From: an uncultured Phenylobacterium sp.
GTDB lineage: Bacteria > Pseudomonadota > Alphaproteobacteria > Caulobacterales > Caulobacteraceae
Direction: 5' to 3'
Length of the DNA stretch: 8,879 nt
Assembly (NCBI GenBank): GCA_945952175.1
Contig: CAMFHW010000140.1
Location: 1-8,879 of the forward strand
Part shown: positions 5,455 to 8,879 of the stretch, one piece after another
Position numbering within the stretch: position 1 is the stretch's first letter
Layout: each line of letters starts with the position of its first letter
The notes under the pieces: model-generated
The model's input: the letters and a program-made list of their open reading frames with translations, nothing else
What the model was told of the DNA's origin: nothing
Database searches by the model: none
Position numbers and translations under genes: made by a program

Positions 5455-7928
5455 CACGCCACCTTCGCGGCGGCCGGCTTGGCCGACTCATCCAGGTAGC
5501 CGGCCACTTCCTGCAACCCTTGCGCGGCGTAGAACCGCGCGGCGAAGCTGTCGCGGGGGCTAGCCTGGAGCGCGGCGGTGACTGTCTGCTGGTCGCCCGG
5601 TGAGGACGCGCCGACGGCCGCCAGGGCGATCGGCCCAAGGCCGAGCTCGAAGAGCCGGTTTCCGGCGCTCGACTGGTAGTAATATTCCCGCTTCGGCGTG
5701 GCGCTGGCGATGATGCGGATTTGCTGATCGTTGAGCCCGAAGCCGCCGTAGAGGTCGGCGATCTGCGGAGTCGTGGCGTCGGGATTGGGCAGGAACACCC
5801 GCGTGGGGCAGCTTTCGATCATTGCCGGCGCGATCGTGGAGCGCGCGACGTCGGCCAGGCTCTGGGTCGCGAAGACCACGGCGACATTGAACTTGCGCAG
5901 CGTCTTCAGCCACTCGCGGATCTTGGCCGCGAACGCGCCCTGGTCGAGGAACAGCCACGCCTCATCGAGCACCAGAAGCGTGGGGCGGCCGTCGAAACGG
6001 CGCTCGAGCGTGCGGAAGATGTAAGTCAGCACCGGAGCGAGGGCGGCGCGGTTGGCCATCAGCTCCGCCATCTCGAAGGTCTGCCAGACGGCGGCCTTGA
6101 GGGTGTTCTCATGGGCGTCGAGCAGATGACCGTGCGGACCGCTCAAGGTGTAGGGCGCCAGCGCCGCCTTGACGGTCTGATCCTGCACCGTCGCCGCCAG
6201 CAGGGTCAGGGTGCGCTGCTCGCGCGGCCCCGCGGCGAGGTTTCGCAGGCCGCTCCAGATCTCCTCCTTGATCTGGGGTGTCACGGCGACGCCTTCGGCG
6301 GCGACCAGGTCCTCCACCCATTCCTGGGCCCAGGCGCGGCTCTCGGTGTCGTCGATCTCGGCCAGGGGTTGGAAGGCCAGCTCGCCGCTTTCGCCGCCGA
6401 GGAAGAAGAACTGCCCGCCGGCCAGCAGCGTCGCGGCCCGCGAGCTTGCGCCCTTGTCGAAGAAAAACACCTGGGCTTCGGGATAGCGAAGCCACTGCAT
6501 GGCGATGGTGTTGAGCAGCACCGACTTGCCCGAGCCCGTCGGGCCGATGACCATGGTGTGGCCGACGTCCCCCTGATGAAGGTCGAATCGGAAGGGCGTC
6601 GTTCCCGCCGTGCGGGCGAACATCAGGGGCGGTTGCGCGCCCTTGTGGCCGCGCTTGGCGCACTCGCTGGTCAGATGCGAGTTGCGCGTCGGGCCCGGCC
6701 AGATGGCCGACATCGGCATCATGTCACAGAGGTTCAGCGAGGAGACCAAGGGCCGCCTCAGGTCGGCATAGGCCTGACCGGGGAGGCTGCCGATCCAGGC
6801 CTCGACCGCGTTGACGTCCTCGACCTTGCAGACGAACCCGGCGCGGTTGATGGCGCCCTCGACCTCGCGGACCCGATCGGCGAGCCGGCCAGCGTCCTCG
6901 TCCATGAGGGTGACCGTCGGGGTGAAATAGCCGATGGAGGCGAAGTCCCCGCCGAGGATGGCCAGGGCCGCGTCAGCGTCGGCCGACTTCGCCGCCGCGT
7001 CCGGGTCCTCGAGGATCGAGGGCTCGCGGGTGATGGCTTCCTTCAGCAGCGCCAGGACGCCTTTGCGCTTGGCGAACCAACGCTTGCGGACCGTGGTCAC
7101 GGCGCGGCGGGCGTCTTCCTTGTCGAGGGGCAGATACCGGCACACCCAGCGATAGCTGATGCCCAGTTCGTTGAGCCGGTCGAGCAGACCGGGCGACGAG
7201 GTCGTCGGATAGGCCCGAACCGAAATCGTGCGGATGAAGCTCTTGCCGAGCCTCGGGAACAATCCGCCCTGGAAATCGTCGTCGGTCAGGAAGGCGTCGA
7301 GATAAGCTGGGGTCTCGGGCGTGCGCACATAGTGGCGCTTGGTCGAGATGCAGCCGTGCAGATAGGTCAGGGTCTCGTCGTCGGTCAGCTCGCGGACCTC
7401 GGGCATGATCGCCGTCAGGATGTCGGCGATCTGCCGCACCGAGCCCTGGAAGTCGCTAAGGGCGGCCCGATACATGCCGGCGGCGCCCCGGCCGGAGGGG
7501 GCGTTCTCCAACAACAGGCTCTCGGCCGTGCTGATCGCCTCTTCCGGCGGCAGGTAGGTGAAGGTGAGGAAGTAGCGGCTCTCGAAATGCCGCGCTTGGG
7601 CCTCGAAGGCGTCGCGCCGCTCGTTGTCGATCAGATCGGATACCGGATCGGGGAAATGGCTGGCCGGATAGTCCTGGGAGACGGCGCGCAGCGCCTCGAT
7701 GTGTAGGCACCACCGGGAGCCCAGGCGGCGCAGCGCATTGTTGAGCTGGGCGCGCACCGCGACCAAGCCCGGTTCGGTCGAACTGGCGAGATCGGGACCG
7801 CGGAAGGCCAGGGTCTTCTGGAAGCTGCCGTCCTTGTTGAGCAGGAGGCCTGGCCCGATCAACGACACCCAGGGAAGGTGATCGAACAGGCGGTCGGCCT
7901 TGGGTCGGTACTCACGCAGGTACAACAT
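5454..7928 (-). CDS. trbE: TrbE (VirB4-like) conjugation ATPase
   Basis: TrbE is the large cytoplasmic/inner-membrane ATPase that drives pilus assembly and substrate transfer. From the chosen start it is 824 residues, the usual size. The N-terminal CagE/TrbE/VirB domain begins MLYLREYRPKADRLFDHLPW, close to other TrbE N-termini. The C-terminal P-loop ATPase domain has Walker A GPTGSGKS at about 462-469 and Walker B LLVLDEAW at about 651-658, followed by the FATQS motif. ATG 7928 was preferred because of this conserved beginning and a GAGG 5 bases upstream. The frame stays open to an ATG at 8114 (62 more residues, overlapping trbD) and another at 7967, but that extension is low complexity and lacks good ribosome-binding sites. 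Both nucleotide-binding motifs are intact, so it should be active. The stop overlaps the next start. Confidence 0.96.
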   Translation of the reverse strand: MLYLREYRPKADRLFDHLPWVSLIGPGLLLNKDGSFQKTLAFRGPDLASSTEPGLVAVRAQLNNALRRLGSRWCLHIEALRAVSQDYPASHFPDPVSDLIDNERRDAFEAQARHFESRYFLTFTYLPPEEAISTAESLLLENAPSGRGAAGMYRAALSDFQGSVRQIADILTAIMPEVRELTDDETLTYLHGCISTKRHYVRTPETPAYLDAFLTDDDFQGGLFPRLGKSFIRTISVRAYPTTSSPGLLDRLNELGISYRWVCRYLPLDKEDARRAVTTVRKRWFAKRKGVLALLKEAITREPSILEDPDAAAKSADADAALAILGGDFASIGYFTPTVTLMDEDAGRLADRVREVEGAINRAGFVCKVEDVNAVEAWIGSLPGQAYADLRRPLVSSLNLCDMMPMSAIWPGPTRNSHLTSECAKRGHKGAQPPLMFARTAGTTPFRFDLHQGDVGHTMVIGPTGSGKSVLLNTIAMQWLRYPEAQVFFFDKGASSRAATLLAGGQFFFLGGESGELAFQPLAEIDDTESRAWAQEWVEDLVAAEGVAVTPQIKEEIWSGLRNLAAGPREQRTLTLLAATVQDQTVKAALAPYTLSGPHGHLLDAHENTLKAAVWQTFEMAELMANRAALAPVLTYIFRTLERRFDGRPTLLVLDEAWLFLDQGAFAAKIREWLKTLRKFNVAVVFATQSLADVARSTIAPAMIESCPTRVFLPNPDATTPQIADLYGGFGLNDQQIRIIASATPKREYYYQSSAGNRLFELGLGPIALAAVGASSPGDQQTVTAALQASPRDSFAARFYAAQGLQEVAGYLDESAKPAAAKVA

Positions 7929-8022
7929 CGGAGCCTCGGGCCAAGCGCTTAGCGGGCGACCGTCCATCGCCGATGATCCGACGGTGCGCGGTGACGGGTG
8001 GAAGGGGAACGACGCGTCCGCA

Positions 8023-8286
8023 TCAGGCGTCCAGGTAGGGTCGTTGGCGGATGTGTCGCCCGAGGGCGTCGAAGAAATAGGGGTCGCGTTTGTTGAGCCA
8101 GTAGCAGGCTCCATGGATGGCGAGGCCGAGCGGGACGCCGATCAGCGGCACTTGCAGACCCAGCGCCAGCACAGCGGTCAGGGTGCCGTTCAAAACGGCG
8201 ATCATCCGCGGCACGCCAGCGATGGTCACCGGCTCCGACAGGGAGCTGTGAAAGCCGATCTCGAAGCCATCCACGAGCGAGGCCAT
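8023..8286 (-). CDS. trbD: TrbD (VirB3-like) inner-membrane protein
   Basis: TrbD is the small VirB3-type inner-membrane protein that works with the VirB4-type ATPase. It has 87 residues. The first 20 are polar (FHSSLSEPVTIAGVPR is typical of the family), a hydrophobic stretch of about 30 residues (about 29-60) forms one long or two short helices, and the C-terminus KRDPYFFDALGRHIRQRPYL matches the conserved TrbD/VirB3 ending. The start was set at 8286, where ATG overlaps the trbC stop as TGATG; the frame is open further upstream but that part is antisense-quality sequence inside trbC. The next gene, trbE, begins 94 bases after its stop, the longest gap in the operon. Confidence 0.93.
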   Translation of the reverse strand: MASLVDGFEIGFHSSLSEPVTIAGVPRMIAVLNGTLTAVLALGLQVPLIGVPLGLAIHGACYWLNKRDPYFFDALGRHIRQRPYLDA

Positions 8287-8636
8287 CAGAAGCCGGCACC
8301 GGCGGTCATGTTGAAGAACGAGGTGATGAAGGTCGTGGCCGTGAAGGCGATGGCCAGGCCGAAAACGATCCCGATGCCGCGTCGGAGCACCGAGCCGCCT
8401 TCCGAAAAGGCGAAGCCGAGCCCGGTCAACACGATGGCGATGATCCCGACCGCCTTCGCCACCGGACCCGAAAGCGACTGCATGATGGTCTCGAGCGGGG
8501 TTTCCCACGGCATGGCCGTGCCGCCGCCCGCGGCCCACGCGGGACTGGAAAGTAGAAGCGCGACGCCGGCGAGCGCGAGGACGCGGACATGACGTCGGCG
8601 GGCGACCGAAGCCGGATCGGAGGGGAGTGACAGCAT
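8286..8636 (-). CDS. trbC: TrbC (VirB2-like) pilin precursor
   Basis: TrbC is the major pilin of the conjugative pilus. The 116-residue precursor has a basic start (RRRHVR), a hydrophobic leader and a signal peptidase site at about AWA-A (33-36), leaving a mature pilin of about 80 residues. Two hydrophobic helices (about 60-77 and 88-108) are separated by a short loop FSEGGSVLRRG that would face the cytoplasm, as in VirB2/TrbC pilins. RP4 TrbC is further processed to a circle; whether this one is cannot be read from the sequence. The ATG at 8636 has AGGA 9 bases upstream. An ATG at 8656 in another frame is not coupled to anything. This appears to be the first gene of the operon, since no open frame of trbB type lies directly before it. 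Confidence 0.92.
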   Translation of the reverse strand: MLSLPSDPASVARRRHVRVLALAGVALLLSSPAWAAGGGTAMPWETPLETIMQSLSGPVAKAVGIIAIVLTGLGFAFSEGGSVLRRGIGIVFGLAIAFTATTFITSFFNMTAGAGF

Positions 8637-8754
8637 CGAGCGCTTTCCTGACGCATCGCCCGGGGGTCTCCGGGCTACTCAGGATTGAGTCGCAAAATTG
8701 CGAAGGTCAAGGGCGCTTTTTAGCTCAAACGTCCTTTATGTGCGTATTTATCAT
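8637..8754 (-). promoter_or_regulatory. Putative promoter/leader region of the trb operon
   Basis: This non-coding stretch lies between an upstream terminator and trbC, and is partly AT-rich (notably 8716-8754). Read in the minus direction, TTGACC at 8710-8705 could be a -35 element; the best -10 at 18 bases (AATCCT) is poor, so the exact promoter is unresolved. A palindrome lies just downstream of TTGACC. The position ahead of the first gene of a ten-gene operon is the main argument that it is regulatory. Confidence 0.45.
8690..8703. repeat. Palindrome TCGCAA-AA-TTGCGA, candidate operator
   Basis: Two perfect 6-base arms are separated by 2 bases. The site lies 54 bases upstream of the trbC start codon and one base past the possible -35 hexamer, so a bound repressor would block RNA polymerase. 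No regulator gene is visible in the window and the operator role is inferred. Confidence 0.4.
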
Positions 8755-8785
8755 AAAAAGTCCATTGCCAAGCTTTCGGCAATGG
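8755..8785 (-). terminator. Intrinsic terminator upstream of the trb operon
   Basis: In the minus direction the perfect 8-bp arms CCATTGCC and GGCAATGG enclose an 8-base loop (GAAAGCTT) and are followed after two bases by TTTTT. This is a standard Rho-independent terminator for leftward transcription entering from beyond 8879, and it would insulate trbC from the upstream gene. On the plus strand no T-run follows, so it is one-directional. Confidence 0.7.
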
Positions 8786-8879
8786 GCGCACGGGCTCGCG
8801 CGGCGACGCGCTGCAAGCTGACGACCCACCTTTCAGAAGAGATTGTGACGAAAGCAGGGCGCAATTTATGGTTCATGGC
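8786..8879. other. Unassigned right-edge sequence
   Basis: No gene can be supported here. In the minus direction one frame is open from the edge to a TGA at 8753-8751, but it runs through the terminator hairpin and resembles nothing I know. On the plus strand an ATG at 8868, with AGGG 8 bases upstream, could start a divergent gene, but only 12 bases of it are visible. Confidence 0.3.

Noticed and set aside
5721..7706. Long plus-strand open frame of 661 codons
   Set aside because: It is antisense to trbE, whose ATPase motifs are intact; the translation is rich in Arg/Gly/Ala/Val/Asp with no domain I recognise, as expected from GC-rich codons read backwards.
8724..8738. Similarity of GCTCAAACG(T/C)CCTTT here to the end of the lipoprotein gene at about 4163-4177
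   Set aside because: The match is too short, with one or more mismatches and no shared context, to claim a repeated regulatory element.
8627..8821. Plus-strand 64-codon frame in the control region
   Set aside because: No ribosome-binding site, crosses the trbC start and the hairpin, and resembles no known protein.
8751..8879. Minus-strand frame open from the right edge, 42 codons
   Set aside because: It runs through the terminator stem and stops just after the T-run, which would put termination before the stop codon; no resemblance to TrbB or another family member is visible.
1..8879. Search for tRNA/rRNA genes, CRISPR arrays, insertion sequences, oriT
   Set aside because: I saw no direct-repeat array, transposase, tRNA-like cloverleaf or relaxase-adjacent nick region; the window is filled by the trb genes.

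Overview
The window is one almost gap-free operon on the minus strand. It encodes most of a P-type (Trb/VirB) mating-pair-formation type IV secretion system, the machine that carries DNA between cells during conjugation. High GC (about 65-78% in most 60-base lines I counted by hand), alphaproteobacterial-looking Trb proteins and GC-rich third positions suggest an alphaproteobacterium, perhaps of the Caulobacterales or a relative. That placement is inference. No relaxase, replication gene, integrase or coupling protein lies in the window, so plasmid and integrative conjugative element cannot be told apart.

In the direction of transcription (right to left): a non-coding control region (about 8637-8879) with a terminator for something upstream; trbC (pilin, VirB2-like); trbD (VirB3-like); trbE (ATPase, VirB4-like); an unrecognised two-helix membrane protein; trbJ (VirB5-like); a 68-residue lipoprotein in the place of trbK; trbL (VirB6-like); trbF (VirB8-like); trbG (VirB9-like); and trbI (VirB10-like), which runs off the left edge. 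The order C-D-E-J-K-L-F-G-I is that of RP4 and Ti plasmid trb operons. Differences are: no trbB directly ahead of trbC, an extra gene between trbE and trbJ, and no trbH between trbG and trbI. Start and stop codons overlap or nearly touch at most junctions, so the genes look translationally coupled.

Together the products would form an outer-membrane-spanning core (TrbG, TrbI), an inner-membrane platform (TrbD, TrbE, TrbF, TrbL), and a pilus (TrbC with TrbJ as minor or tip subunit). The family-level system is well known. The less expected points are a shared C-terminal motif in TrbJ and the neighbouring lipoprotein, a block of clearly lower GC from the end of trbJ through the lipoprotein gene into the membrane core of trbL, an unassigned membrane gene, and a palindrome in the putative promoter region.
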